Shown: positions 1 to 8,040 of the stretch, one piece after another | How the letters are laid out: every line of letters starts with the position of its first letter | Position numbering within the stretch: the first letter of the stretch is position 1 | DNA from: Nocardia altamirensis NBRC 108246 | GTDB lineage: Bacteria > Actinomycetota > Actinomycetes > Mycobacteriales > Mycobacteriaceae | Reading direction: 5' to 3' | NCBI RefSeq assembly: GCF_001612685.1 | Contig: NZ_BDAY01000032.1 | Coordinates: forward strand, 31,166-95,165 | Length of the DNA: 64,000 nucleotides | Made by a program: the position numbers and the translations under genes | The notes under the pieces: model-generated | The model's input: only the letters and a program-made list of their open reading frames with translations | Databases searched by the model: none | Told to the model about the DNA's origin: nothing

Positions 1-267
1 GTCGGCCGTGTTCAGGTTCGGGTGGAAGTCCGCGCCCGGCGTGCCTGCCCTGCAGTGCGGCGGCCAGGAGTCGACGTAGTCGGGGTGCGCGGAGAAATGA
101 TCACCGGGGTCGATGTGATAGTCGCGGGTCGCGACGATCGTCGTGTACTCGGTGGTCTCGAGATGGTCGCTGATGCGCGTCGCGACCGCGGCGCCGCCCG
201 TGACGGCGAGCGAGCCACCCTCGCAGAAATCGTTCTGGACGTCGACGATGATCAGGGCTCGGGTCAT
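1..267 (-). CDS. pncA: Nicotinamidase/pyrazinamidase PncA, 3' end cut by window edge
   Basis: Nicotinamidase hydrolyses nicotinamide to nicotinate in the cytoplasm and in mycobacteria activates pyrazinamide. The reverse-strand frame reads MTRALIIVDVQNDFCEGG at the N-terminus. The Asp of VDVQNDF is the catalytic acid, and RDYHIDPGDHF followed by SWPPHC carries the metal-binding Asp and His residues of the family. About 89 of roughly 185 residues are visible. The ATG is preceded by GGGAGGT, a strong Shine-Dalgarno. pncB, the next enzyme of nicotinate salvage, lies on the same strand upstream, separated by a small gene on the other strand. Family assignment rests on near-identity of motif spacing with mycobacterial PncA. 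Confidence 0.93.
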   Translation of the reverse strand, partial: MTRALIIVDVQNDFCEGGSLAVTGGAAVATRISDHLETTEYTTIVATRDYHIDPGDHFSAHPDYVDSWPPHCRAGTPGADFHPNLNTAD

Positions 268-461
268 GGTGACCTCCCGCGGAGTGAACTGTGTGCTGAT
301 GTGCATTGTGCCGCCCGTGCGGCGGGCCGTCGCGGTCGGCCGGGGCGAAATCACATGGACCGGGCTGTAAACATCGCGCCGCCGTCCGCTGATTACTTGG
401 TGCGCCTCTCATCCGGGGGCCGACCCGCATACCGCCCACAGCACTCAGCACGGAGTACCTC

Positions 462-650
462 ATGTCCCGCACCAAACTGGCGCTCGCCGTGATCATCAGC
501 ACCACCGCGTATCTCGCCGTCTCGTTCCTGCTCGGCGACCGCCCGAACACCGACGGCGGCTGGATCGGATTCGCCGTCGGCGGTGCGCTGTTCGCGATGC
601 TCTTCTCGATGGGGCTGGTGCTGTTCAACCGCTACGCCAAGCAGCGTTGA
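462..650 (+). CDS. Small two-helix membrane protein, unknown function
   Basis: A 62-residue protein with two hydrophobic segments (about residues 5-24 and 34-55) separated by a short polar loop containing GDRPNTDGG, and a basic C-terminus (NRYAKQR). CGGAG lies 6 nt before the ATG. It stands alone between pncA and pncB, both on the opposite strand, and its stop is only 3 nt from the pncB stop. No family is recognised. Codon third positions are GC-rich as in neighbouring genes, which supports a real gene. Confidence 0.7.
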   Translation: MSRTKLALAVIISTTAYLAVSFLLGDRPNTDGGWIGFAVGGALFAMLFSMGLVLFNRYAKQR

Positions 651-653
651 CGC

Positions 654-2072
654 TCAGCTGACGAACGTGGTCGGCACGGCAGGCTCGCCCGCGGACAGCT
701 TCAGTCCCTCCCACGGCAGGCTGATCAACCCGTGCGCGACCTGGTCCCTGCTGTCGGACAGCGTCGGCAGGTCCGCGACCGGCTTACCCTCCCGCACCAG
801 CGGAACAAGCAGTTCACGCGCCTCGTATCCGTTGGCCGCCGGTGTGGGACCGGCTGCCGGATAGACGATCTCCTCGATGATCGTTCCGGTGGGCCTGGCC
901 AGCCGGACCGCCTTCTTCGTTCCGCCGCGCGACTCCTTGTGGCTGCTGCGCTTGGCGACCGGCACCCCGTCGACCTCGACCAGCTTGTAGACCATGCCTG
1001 CGGTCGGCGCGCCGGAGCCGGTCACCAGCGAGGTGCCGACGCCGTACACGTCGACCGGTTCCGCGCGCAGCGCCGCGATGGCGTACTCGTCGAGATCACC
1101 GGACACCACGATCCTGGTCTTGGTGGCGCCGAGGCTGTCCAGCTGGTCACGCACCTGCCTGGCCAGCACGCCGAGGTCGCCGGAATCGATACGCACACCA
1201 CCGAGTTCGGGTCCGGCGACCTCGATCGCGGTCGCCACGCCCTTGGTGATGTCGTAGGTGTCCACCAGCAGTGTGGTGCCGATGCCGAGCGCGTCGACCT
1301 GGCTGCGGAACGCGACCGCCTCGTGCTCGCCGTCGCCGCCGCCTGCCGCCCCGGTGTGCAGCAACGTGAATGCGTGCGCACTGGTGCCTGCCCCCGGCAC
1401 GCCGTAGCGGCGCACTGCCTCGAGATTCGAGGTGGCATCGAAGCCGGCCAGATAGGCGGCGCGTGCGCTGGACGGCGCGGCGAGTTCGTGGGTGCGCCGC
1501 GAACCCATTTCGATCATCCGACGTCCGCCCGCCGCGCTCACCATCCGCGCCGCGGCCGAGGCGATCGCGCTGTCGTGGTTGAGGATCGACAGGATCAGCG
1601 TCTCGAGCACGACGCATTCGGCGAAGCTGCCGCGCACCGAGAGGATGGGGGAGCCGGGGAAGTACAGCTCGCCCTCGGTGTAGCCGTCGATGTCACCGCT
1701 GAAGCGGTAGTTGCGCAGCCAGTCCACCGTTTTGGCAGGCAGGAAATGGGCGATGACATCCAGCTCGGCGGCGCCGAACTGGAAATGCTCCAGCGCGTCG
1801 AGCACGCGGCCGGTGCCCGCGACGACGCCGTAGCGGCGGCCGTGCGGGAGCCTGCGGGCAAACACCTCGAAGGTGCAATGCCGGTGGGCGGATTCGTCGG
1901 CTAGCGCCGCGGCCAGCATCGTGAGCTCGTACTGGTCGGTCAGGAGGGCTGTGCTGACGCCGTCGCGGATGTCCACCAGCCCACTGTAGACAGCGCGGCC
2001 GCGCATCATAGGCGCGTGCCCGCCCATGGGGCCGGGAATTGCGCGAATCCGGGCGGAACGGGTGTTGCTCAT
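654..2072 (-). CDS. pncB: Nicotinate phosphoribosyltransferase
   Basis: Converts nicotinate and PRPP, with ATP, to nicotinate mononucleotide in the Preiss-Handler NAD salvage route. LLTDQYELTM near residue 45 is the family N-terminal signature; FEVFARRLPHGRRYGV, GSRRTHE (the loop that usually carries the phospho-accepting His), RIDSGDL (phosphate binding) and GVGTSLVTG follow in order. Length from the longest start is 472 residues. The start is uncertain: a GTG at 1976 (VDIRDGVST) would give 440 residues and avoid overlap with the clpS promoter. Corresponds to Rv1330c and, as in M. tuberculosis, is divergent from clpS. pncA just downstream on the same strand suggests joint NAD salvage. Confidence 0.94.
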   Translation of the reverse strand: MSNTRSARIRAIPGPMGGHAPMMRGRAVYSGLVDIRDGVSTALLTDQYELTMLAAALADESAHRHCTFEVFARRLPHGRRYGVVAGTGRVLDALEHFQFGAAELDVIAHFLPAKTVDWLRNYRFSGDIDGYTEGELYFPGSPILSVRGSFAECVVLETLILSILNHDSAIASAAARMVSAAGGRRMIEMGSRRTHELAAPSSARAAYLAGFDATSNLEAVRRYGVPGAGTSAHAFTLLHTGAAGGGDGEHEAVAFRSQVDALGIGTTLLVDTYDITKGVATAIEVAGPELGGVRIDSGDLGVLARQVRDQLDSLGATKTRIVVSGDLDEYAIAALRAEPVDVYGVGTSLVTGSGAPTAGMVYKLVEVDGVPVAKRSSHKESRGGTKKAVRLARPTGTIIEEIVYPAAGPTPAANGYEARELLVPLVREGKPVADLPTLSDSRDQVAHGLISLPWEGLKLSAGEPAVPTTFVS

Positions 2073-2092
2073 TCGGAGTCGGGCCGTACCCT
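2065..2092 (+). promoter_or_regulatory. Leaderless-type promoter of clpS
   Basis: TTGCTC (2065-2070), a 16-nt spacer and TACCCT (2087-2092) stand 7 nt before the clpS ATG at 2100. The predicted transcript would start at or next to the A of ATG, and no Shine-Dalgarno is present, which fits leaderless translation. The -35 box overlaps the longest pncB start on the other strand. Confidence 0.55.
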
Positions 2093-2099
2093 AGACGTT

Positions 2100-2450
2100 A
2101 TGGCCTTGTGCAACATAGTCGAAGGCGGCGTCGTGGTGGACGCCGTGGACGCGACACTGTCCGCGGCACAGGCGACTCCCGAGGCGGTCGAATACACCGA
2201 GATCTTGGAGGCGGAGGATCGCCCGTGGGTCACGGTGGTCTGGGACGATCCGGTCAACCTCATGCACTACGTCGCCTACATATTCCAGAAGCTGTTCGGC
2301 TACAGCAAAGCGAAGGCGACCGAGTTGATGCTCTTGGTGCACAACGAGGGCAAAGCGGTCGTCTCCTCGGGTTCGCGGGACAAGATGGAACATGACGTCC
2401 AGCGGCTGCACGCCGCCGGGCTCTGGGCGACCATGCAGCGGGACGACTGA
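2100..2450 (+). CDS. clpS: ATP-dependent Clp protease adaptor ClpS
   Basis: Adaptor that delivers N-degron substrates to ClpC/ClpAP. The 116-residue product has a variable N-terminal tail (about 40 residues) and then the ClpS core: WVTVVWDDPVNLMHYV, FQKLFGYSKAKA, LMLLVHNEGKAVVSSGSR and a C-terminal LHAAGLWATM. The DD and the His of VHNEGKA line the N-degron pocket in the family. ATG 2100 is chosen because the leaderless promoter ends 7 nt before it. Followed 22 nt later by the DUF2017 gene, as in Rv1331-Rv1332. Confidence 0.95.
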   Translation: MALCNIVEGGVVVDAVDATLSAAQATPEAVEYTEILEAEDRPWVTVVWDDPVNLMHYVAYIFQKLFGYSKAKATELMLLVHNEGKAVVSSGSRDKMEHDVQRLHAAGLWATMQRDD

Positions 2451-2472
2451 CCAGGACGACTACCCTGACGCC

Positions 2473-3042
2473 GTGCGCAAGTGGAGCAGGAAGAACTCGC
2501 TGAGCGGTCTCAAACTGCGGTCCGAGATGGACGCACGCGAGGCCAACGTGTTGCGCTCGCTGGTCGGCGCGGTCTCCGGACTGCTGACCGACAGAGCCGA
2601 TGCCGCACCGGAGGACGAGCTGGCCGCGCTGACCGGATTGCGCACCGGCAACACCACCCCGCCGGACGATCCGCGGCTGCGCAGGCTGCTGCCGGACTTC
2701 CATCGCAATGAACCCGGTTCCCCCGATGCCGAGCGCGCCGATCTGAACAGCGCGCTGCGCGGGCTGCACGAGCCGGAGATCATCGACGCCAAGCTGGCCG
2801 CAGGCAGTGTCATCCTGGAGACGCTGCCCTCCTCGGGCGGCAAGATCGTGCTCACCCCGGAGCAGGCCGACGCCTGGTTGACCGCGCTGACCGATGTGCG
2901 GCTTGCGCTCGGCACCGTGCTCGGCATCGACGCGGACACGCCGGACCATCTCGGCCCCGACGATCCGCGGGGCCCGCATCTGGACGTGTACCACTGGCTC
3001 ACCTGGATGCAGGATTCCTTGCTGCAGGCGCTGGCACCCTGA
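2473..3042 (+). CDS. DUF2017 family protein (Rv1332-like)
   Basis: A 189-residue soluble, mainly helical protein with no recognised catalytic motif. It has a basic N-terminus (VRKWSRKNSLSGLKLRSEMD) and helices such as ANVLRSLVGAVSGLL and EIIDAKLAAGSVILETLP. Position between clpS and the P1 peptidase matches Rv1332, annotated in M. tuberculosis as a possible regulator without experimental support known to me. GTG 2473 is chosen because TACCCT (2461-2466) ends 6 nt before it, giving a leaderless signal of its own; the longer frame would run into clpS. Confidence 0.85.
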   Translation: MRKWSRKNSLSGLKLRSEMDAREANVLRSLVGAVSGLLTDRADAAPEDELAALTGLRTGNTTPPDDPRLRRLLPDFHRNEPGSPDAERADLNSALRGLHEPEIIDAKLAAGSVILETLPSSGGKIVLTPEQADAWLTALTDVRLALGTVLGIDADTPDHLGPDDPRGPHLDVYHWLTWMQDSLLQALAP

Positions 3043-3072
3043 GTTCCGGAAACCGACGTCGGGAGTGAATCG

Positions 3073-4122
3073 TTGAAAGTGCAGCCAGGACAACGCAATT
3101 CGCTAACCGATGTTTCCGGTCTGCTGGTCGGCCACCACCACGTGCTCGACGAGGACGCCACCATGGGCACCGGCGCGGCCACCGGCTGCACCGTCGTCTA
3201 CGCCCCCGGCGGCGCGAACGCGGCCGTCGATGTGCGCGGCGGCGGACCAGGCACCAGGGAAACCGACGTCCTCGACCTGTCCAACACCGTGCGCCAGGCC
3301 AACGCCATCCTGCTCACCGGCGGTAGCGCCTACGGCCTCGGCGCGGCCGACGGGGTGCTGCGCTGGCTGGAGGAACACGCCGAGGGCATCCCGATGGATC
3401 CGGCCAACGCGAACCTGGTCGTGCCGATCGTGCCCGCCGCGGTGATCTTCGATCTTCCGGTGGGCGCGTGGGACATTCGGCCGACCCCCGAGTTCGGCTA
3501 CCGCGCGGCGGCCGCCGCGGCGGTGGACTTCGAGCGCGGTGTGGTCGGGGCCGGTGTCGGCGCGCGGGCCGGTTCGATCAAGGGCGGCGTCGGCACCGCG
3601 AGCGTGGTGCTCGAGGACGGCGTGACGGTGTCCGCGCTGATCGTGGCGAATCCCGCAGGCTCGGTGTTCGATCCACGCACGGGGCTGCCGTGGGGTGTCG
3701 GCACCGACGGCCCGGAACACTTCGGACTGCGACCGGGGACCGCGGCGCAGCTGGCGCAGGCCAACGCGCTCGCGGTGAAAGGCACAGTGCTCAACACAAC
3801 TCTCGGCGTGGTGGCCACCGACGCGCCGCTGGATCCGATGGGCTGCCAGCGGATGGCGACGACGGCGCACGACGGCTTGGCCCGCGCGATCCGCCCCGCC
3901 CATTCACCGTTGGACGGCGACACCATCTTCGCGGTGAGCACGGGCACCGCGCCGTGGTCGGCGAGCTTCCCGCTGCCGCCGTCCTTCCCTCCCGACCTGA
4001 TGCTGATCGACGAGGTCTGCACGGCCGCCGCGGTCTGCGTGGAACGCGCGATCGTCGACGCGATCCTGTCCGCCAAGGCAGTCGCCGGTATCCCCGCGTA
4101 TCGGGACCTCTTCCCGCATTGA
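3073..4122 (+). CDS. P1 family self-cleaving hydrolase (DmpA/NylC-like, Rv1333-like)
   Basis: N-terminal nucleophile hydrolase of the S58/P1 family, which includes DmpA aminopeptidase and the nylon-oligomer hydrolase NylC. LLTGGSAYGLGAADGV, RAGSIKGGVGTASVV and ALIVANPAGSVFDP match the large-subunit core. VLNTTLGVVATDA contains the Asn-Thr pair where NylC cleaves itself; here that is Asn241-Thr242, so Thr242 would be the new N-terminal nucleophile. Length 349 residues is normal. TTG start at 3073 with GGGAGTG 6 nt upstream. The physiological substrate is unknown. Same position as Rv1333 between DUF2017 and mec. Confidence 0.88.
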   Translation: MKVQPGQRNSLTDVSGLLVGHHHVLDEDATMGTGAATGCTVVYAPGGANAAVDVRGGGPGTRETDVLDLSNTVRQANAILLTGGSAYGLGAADGVLRWLEEHAEGIPMDPANANLVVPIVPAAVIFDLPVGAWDIRPTPEFGYRAAAAAAVDFERGVVGAGVGARAGSIKGGVGTASVVLEDGVTVSALIVANPAGSVFDPRTGLPWGVGTDGPEHFGLRPGTAAQLAQANALAVKGTVLNTTLGVVATDAPLDPMGCQRMATTAHDGLARAIRPAHSPLDGDTIFAVSTGTAPWSASFPLPPSFPPDLMLIDEVCTAAAVCVERAIVDAILSAKAVAGIPAYRDLFPH

Positions 4123-4182
4123 TCGAGGGGGTACTGGTGTAGGTGGCTTCTCGCGTGATGCCTACACCAGTACCCCCTCGAT
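4122..4182 (+). terminator. 22-bp perfect inverted repeat after the P1 peptidase gene
   Basis: Left arm 4122-4143 and right arm 4161-4182 are exact reverse complements, separated by 17 nt. The left arm begins in the stop codon of the peptidase gene. No T-run follows. It most likely forms a strong RNA hairpin that ends or stabilises the upstream transcript before mec (4329). The arm length is unusually long for an intrinsic terminator. Confidence 0.6.
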
Positions 4183-4328
4183 TCCGCGGGTCCGCGACAC
4201 GCCGACCACCACAAAGGCGCCCGGTCAACGGCACCGAATCAGGACCGGCGCGGTGCCCGGGGGAATAGCCGAATATTCTGACTCGTTGTCGACTGCGATG
4301 GGTCGGCGTTGCGGGAAGGGTTCGACTA

Positions 4329-4751
4329 GTGCTGGTGATCAGAGCCGACCTCGTGGAGGCGATGGTGGCGCACGCGCGTGCCGATCACCCCGACGAGGCG
4401 TGCGGCGTCATCGCGGGACCGGAGGGTTCGGATCGCCCCGAGCGCTTCGTCGCCATGGTCAATGCCGAGCGTTCGCCCACCTTCTATCGCTTCGATTCCG
4501 GTGAGCAACTGCGTGTTTGGCGTGCCATGGACGACGCCGACGAGACGCCGGTGGTCATCTACCACTCGCACACCGCCACCGAGGCCTACCCGAGCCGCAC
4601 CGACGTGTCCTATGCCTCCGAGCCGTTCGCGCACTACGTGCTGATCTCCACCAGGGATCCGGAGCAGCACGAGCTGCGCAGCTACCGGATCGTCGACGGC
4701 GTGGTCACCGAGGAGCCGGTGCAGGTCGTCGCCGCGTACGAAACCGTCTGA
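4329..4751 (+). CDS. mec: JAMM/MPN+ zinc protease Mec (CysO-cysteine hydrolase)
   Basis: Releases cysteine from the CysO-cysteine adduct in the CysM-dependent cysteine pathway of actinobacteria. The 140-residue protein is a single JAMM domain: DEACGVIAG near the N-terminus supplies the upstream acidic residue, and YHSHTATEAYPSRTD gives the HxH-x7-S-xx-D zinc site complete. GTG at 4329, alternative GTG at 4335. Operon order mec-cysO-cysM with 33-nt and 6-nt gaps matches Rv1334-Rv1336. Confidence 0.94.
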   Translation: MLVIRADLVEAMVAHARADHPDEACGVIAGPEGSDRPERFVAMVNAERSPTFYRFDSGEQLRVWRAMDDADETPVVIYHSHTATEAYPSRTDVSYASEPFAHYVLISTRDPEQHELRSYRIVDGVVTEEPVQVVAAYETV

Positions 4752-4784
4752 ACCGATGCCTGTTCGTGAAACCGAGGAGTTCTC

Positions 4785-5057
4785 ATGCCGGTAACCGTGT
4801 CCATCCCGACCATCATGCGTGGCCTGACCGGAGGGGAGAAGCGCGTGCAGGCGCAGGGCGCCACGTTGGCCGCCCTGATCGATGACCTCGACGCGAACCA
4901 CCCCGGCCTGGCCGAGCGGCTGCTCAAGGACGGCAAGCTGAACCGCTACGTCAACATCTACGTCGACGACGAGGACGTGCGGTTTGCCGGCGGTCTCGAC
5001 GCCGAGGTGCCCGCCGAGGCGAGCGTGACCATCCTGCCTGCCGTCGCGGGCGGCTGA
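4785..5057 (+). CDS. cysO: Sulfur carrier protein CysO
   Basis: Ubiquitin-like (MoaD/ThiS fold) carrier of 90 residues whose C-terminus is VAGG; the terminal Gly-Gly is thiocarboxylated and donates sulfide to O-phosphoserine on CysM. It begins MPVTVSIPTIMRGLTGG and contains the acidic region YVNIYVDDEDVRF typical of the family. GAGG lies upstream of the ATG. Sits between mec and cysM in one operon. Confidence 0.95.
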   Translation: MPVTVSIPTIMRGLTGGEKRVQAQGATLAALIDDLDANHPGLAERLLKDGKLNRYVNIYVDDEDVRFAGGLDAEVPAEASVTILPAVAGG

Positions 5058-5063
5058 CGATCC

Positions 5064-6026
5064 GTGGCTCGCTACGAATCGCTGATCGCGACCCTCGGCA
5101 ACACTCCGCTGGTCGGCCTGCGCACCCTGTCTCCGCGATGGGACGGCGAGCACCACGTGCGGCTGTGGGCGAAGCTGGAGGACCGCAATCCGACCGGTTC
5201 CATCAAGGATCGTCCTGCACTGCGGATGATCGAGCAGGCCGAGGTCGACGGGCTGCTCACGCCTGGCTGCACGATCCTGGAACCCACCAGCGGCAACACC
5301 GGCATCTCCCTCGCCATGGCGGCCAAGCTCAAGGGCTACCAGCTGGTCTGTGTGATGCCGGAGAACACCTCGGTGGAGCGGCGGCAGCTGCTCACCATGT
5401 TCGGCGCGCGGATCATCGATTCCCCGGCTGCGGGCGGGTCCAATCAGGCGGTGGCGCTGGCCAAGGAGATCGCGGCCGCGAACCCGGACTGGGTGATGCT
5501 CTACCAGTACGGCAATCCGGCGAACGCGCTGGCGCATTACGAGACCACCGGCCCCGAGATCCTGGCCGATCTGCCCGAGATCACCCACTTCGTCGCAGGC
5601 CTCGGCACGACGGGCACGCTGATGGGCACCGGTCGTTTCCTGCGCGAGAAGGTGCCGAGCATCGAGATCGTCGCGGCCGAGCCGCGCTACGGCGAGCTCG
5701 TCTACGGGCTGCGCAACATCGATGAGGGCTTCATTCCCGAGCTGTACGACCAGTCGGTGCTGACCACGAGGTTCTCGGTGGGTCCGTACGACGCGGTCAA
5801 GCGCACCCGCGAATTGGTCCTCGAAGAGGGCATCTTCGCAGGCATCTCGACCGGTGCGATCCTGCACGCGGCCCTCGGTATCGCCCGCAAGGCCGTGCAG
5901 GCAGGCAGGCGCGCCGATATCGCGTTCGTGGTCGCCGACGGCGGCTGGAAGTACCTGTCGACCGGTGCCTACGACGGCACCCTCGAAGAGGCCGAGGACC
6001 GCCTCGACGGGCAGCTCTGGGCGTGA
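5064..6026 (+). CDS. cysM: O-phosphoserine sulfhydrylase CysM (CysO-dependent)
   Basis: PLP enzyme joining the thiocarboxylate of CysO to O-phosphoserine. The 320-residue product has NPTGSIKDRPA with the PLP lysine at about Lys48, the pyridoxal phosphate loop PTSGNTGISLA, and GLGTTGTLMG which binds the cofactor phosphate. GTG start 6 nt after cysO. Context with cysO and mec separates it from the O-acetylserine-dependent CysK type. Corresponds to Rv1336. Confidence 0.95.
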   Translation: MARYESLIATLGNTPLVGLRTLSPRWDGEHHVRLWAKLEDRNPTGSIKDRPALRMIEQAEVDGLLTPGCTILEPTSGNTGISLAMAAKLKGYQLVCVMPENTSVERRQLLTMFGARIIDSPAAGGSNQAVALAKEIAAANPDWVMLYQYGNPANALAHYETTGPEILADLPEITHFVAGLGTTGTLMGTGRFLREKVPSIEIVAAEPRYGELVYGLRNIDEGFIPELYDQSVLTTRFSVGPYDAVKRTRELVLEEGIFAGISTGAILHAALGIARKAVQAGRRADIAFVVADGGWKYLSTGAYDGTLEEAEDRLDGQLWA

Positions 6027-6152
6027 CCTCGGCGCGTGCCGCGCGCAAGTGCTGCCTGGTCAGCATCCGCGCCGGTACGCTCGGAGGGGCAGGACGACGG
6101 CGCGCACGCCGATGCGCGGCCGTCGGATCTTCTGCTCGACGAGGAGGCTGCG

Positions 6153-6890
6153 ATGGCCGGCGGCATCGGTTCATCATTCGACCCCGACCGGATCGCGCAG
6201 ATCCGCGCGCAACTGGCCAACCCAGGCGCGAAGGCACCGGGCCCGACGCCCGGTGTCCCCGTCAAGCCGAGGTCGGACAACTTCGCCGCCATCAAACAGC
6301 TGTGGCTGCGCGCCGGGCTGCTCATCGCCGGCTTCGTCGCGTTGCTCTACGGCATCGAGGGCGTCGACTACCTCGACAACAACGACCTGAACAACGCGGG
6401 CATCCACCCACGTGACGCCGACGGGCTCTGGGGCATTCTGTGGGCGCCGGTCCTGCACGCCAACTGGTCGCATCTGGTCGGCAACACGCTGCCGGTGCTC
6501 GTCCTCGGCTTTCTCGCCCTGCTCGCAGGCATCGGCCGCGGTGTGGCCGCGACCGCGATCATCTGGGTGGTGGCCGGTATCGGCACGTGGTTGACCGGCC
6601 AGTCCGGCAGCGTGCACCTCGGCGCGTCGGTGCTCGTGTTCGGCTGGTTGACGTTCCTGATCTCGCGCGGCTGGTTCGCCCGCAACATCGGCCAGATCAT
6701 CCTCGGACTCGTCGTCCTGGCGGTTTACGGGTCGCTTTTGTGGGGCGTATTGCCGGGCCAACCTGGAATCTCTTGGCAGGGACACCTTTTCGGGGCGGTG
6801 GGTGGACTCCTTGCCGGCTGGGTACTCTCTGGTGATGAACGTCGACACCGTCGCGCGGATCGGGCTGGAGTCATTGCGTCGCCACGGTGA
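6153..6890 (+). CDS. Rhomboid family intramembrane serine protease
   Basis: Integral membrane protease of 245 residues. A soluble N-terminal region of about 45 residues is followed by six or seven hydrophobic helices. HANWSHLVGNTLPV is the conserved loop with His and Asn, GASVLVFGWL carries the catalytic Ser in the GxS motif, and GHLFGAVGGLLAGW carries the catalytic His. GAGGAGG at 6141-6147 sets the ATG at 6153; an upstream in-frame start at 6036 lacks a ribosome site. Corresponds to Rv1337. Substrate unknown. Confidence 0.92.
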   Translation: MAGGIGSSFDPDRIAQIRAQLANPGAKAPGPTPGVPVKPRSDNFAAIKQLWLRAGLLIAGFVALLYGIEGVDYLDNNDLNNAGIHPRDADGLWGILWAPVLHANWSHLVGNTLPVLVLGFLALLAGIGRGVAATAIIWVVAGIGTWLTGQSGSVHLGASVLVFGWLTFLISRGWFARNIGQIILGLVVLAVYGSLLWGVLPGQPGISWQGHLFGAVGGLLAGWVLSGDERRHRRADRAGVIASPR

Positions 6891-6939
6891 TCGGGCGGCC
6901 CGCCAGGAAATATGGGGAATTGGTTTCTCGACCGGGCCG

Positions 6940-7166
6940 GGCGAGCGAACAATGGACGCAGCCGCGCCGTCGCACGGGGCAGCGGCGCGCGTTAGCGAGG
7001 TGGTGTCAAATGAGCGAACGAAGTGAGCGAATCACGGGCACAGCCGAGCATTCGCTCGTGACGGAGCCGAGCGTCAGCGAGGCGGAGTCATGAGCGAACG
7101 AAGTGAGCGAATCATCGAAACAGCGTGCTTCGCGCATGACGGAGCTGAGCGTAGCGAGGCGGAGTC
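6940..7166 (+). repeat. Tandem 77-80 bp repeat units between rhomboid and phosphodiesterase genes
   Basis: Unit 1 is 7010-7089 (80 bp) and unit 2 is 7090-7166 (77 bp). Both begin ATGAGCGAACGAAGTGAGCG and end GCGAGGCGGAGTC. A decayed unit precedes them (about 6940-7009, ending AGCGAGGTGGTGTCA). The units differ mainly in the middle. The end of unit 2 supplies the GGCGGAG that precedes the next ATG (7167). murI occupies this place in mycobacteria; no glutamate racemase frame is present here on either strand. Confidence 0.8.
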
Positions 7167-7964
7167 ATGAGTGACAGTTCAGCGTGGCAGCATGGGGGAA
7201 TGCGCCTAACCGTCCTCGGGTGCTCGGGCAGCGTGTCCGGCCCGGACTCCCCAGCGTCGGGGTATCTCCTGACCGGGCCCGATATGCGGCCGGTCGTGAT
7301 CGATTTCGGCCCTGGCGTGCTCGGCGCGTTGCAGCGCCATGCCGACCCGGGTGAGGTCGACATCTTCCTGACCCACCTGCACGCCGACCACTGCCTCGAC
7401 CTGCCCGGCCTGCTGGTCTGGCGGCGCTACCACCCGACACCGCCGGTCGGCCGCGCGATCGTGCGCGGGCCGTCGGACAGCGCGGTGCGGATCGGCAATG
7501 CCTCGGCCGAGGTCGGCGGCGAATGCGACGACTGGTCCGACGTGATCGACCATCAACCGTGGATCGCCGGGGAAAAGGTCGAGTTCGGGCCTGGCCACAC
7601 CGTGTCGGCCAGCCGGATGTTCCATCCGCCGGAGTCCTACGGGCTGCGCATCACCACCGCAGCCGGGCGCACCTTCGTCTACACCGGCGACACCGCGATG
7701 TGTGACTCGGTGCGCGAGCTCGCCGAGGGCGCCGACATTCTGATGGCCGAGGCCTCCTGGACCCACGATCCGGCGAATCGGCCACCGGGCATTCATCTTT
7801 CGGGCACCGAGGCGGGCATGATCGCCGCCGAGGCGGGTGTGAAAGAGCTACTGCTCACCCATATTCCGCCGTGGACCTCGCGCGAAGACGTGATCGCCGA
7901 GGCCAAGGCGCAGTTCTCCGGACCGGTGCACGCGGTCGCGCCGGGCGAGACATTCGACCTCTGA
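7167..7964 (+). CDS. Metallo-beta-lactamase fold hydrolase, Rv1339-like cAMP phosphodiesterase
   Basis: Rv1339 has been described as an atypical class II cAMP phosphodiesterase. The product matches it throughout: LTVLGCSGSVSGPDSPASGYLL near the N-terminus, the metal-binding LTHLHADHCLDLPG (HxHxDH), a Tyr-Thr-Gly-Asp-Thr strand with the bridging Asp, HLSGTEAGMIAAEAGV, and LLLTHIPPWTSRED with the last His ligand. Length is 265 residues from the ATG at 7167, whose ribosome site comes from the repeat array; an ATG at 7200 starts exactly at the conserved domain and is an alternative. Confidence 0.9.
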   Translation: MSDSSAWQHGGMRLTVLGCSGSVSGPDSPASGYLLTGPDMRPVVIDFGPGVLGALQRHADPGEVDIFLTHLHADHCLDLPGLLVWRRYHPTPPVGRAIVRGPSDSAVRIGNASAEVGGECDDWSDVIDHQPWIAGEKVEFGPGHTVSASRMFHPPESYGLRITTAAGRTFVYTGDTAMCDSVRELAEGADILMAEASWTHDPANRPPGIHLSGTEAGMIAAEAGVKELLLTHIPPWTSREDVIAEAKAQFSGPVHAVAPGETFDL

Positions 7965-8040
7965 CCGGAGTTCCGACTGCCATCAGGGCTAGTTCTTGCC
8001 CACCCCGTCGGTGTCGGCTGCCATCCCCTAGGCTGTGCCC

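Noticed and set aside
732..1904. Long plus-strand frame (390 codons) opposite pncB
   Set aside because: It is antisense to a clear enzyme gene and its product is a His/Arg/Gly-rich low-complexity string; typical shadow of high-GC coding sequence.
4326..5867. 513-codon minus-strand frame opposite mec-cysO-cysM
   Set aside because: Shadow of three well-supported genes; no domain, no ribosome site, composition biased to His, Arg and Asp.
6891..7166. Repeat array as a CRISPR array
   Set aside because: Units are 77-80 bp with conserved ends and no short regular spacers; no cas genes nearby.
7081..7166. Small coding gene (MSERSERI...) within the repeat units
   Set aside because: The frame is produced by the repeat itself, is repeated imperfectly, and has no conserved length or domain.
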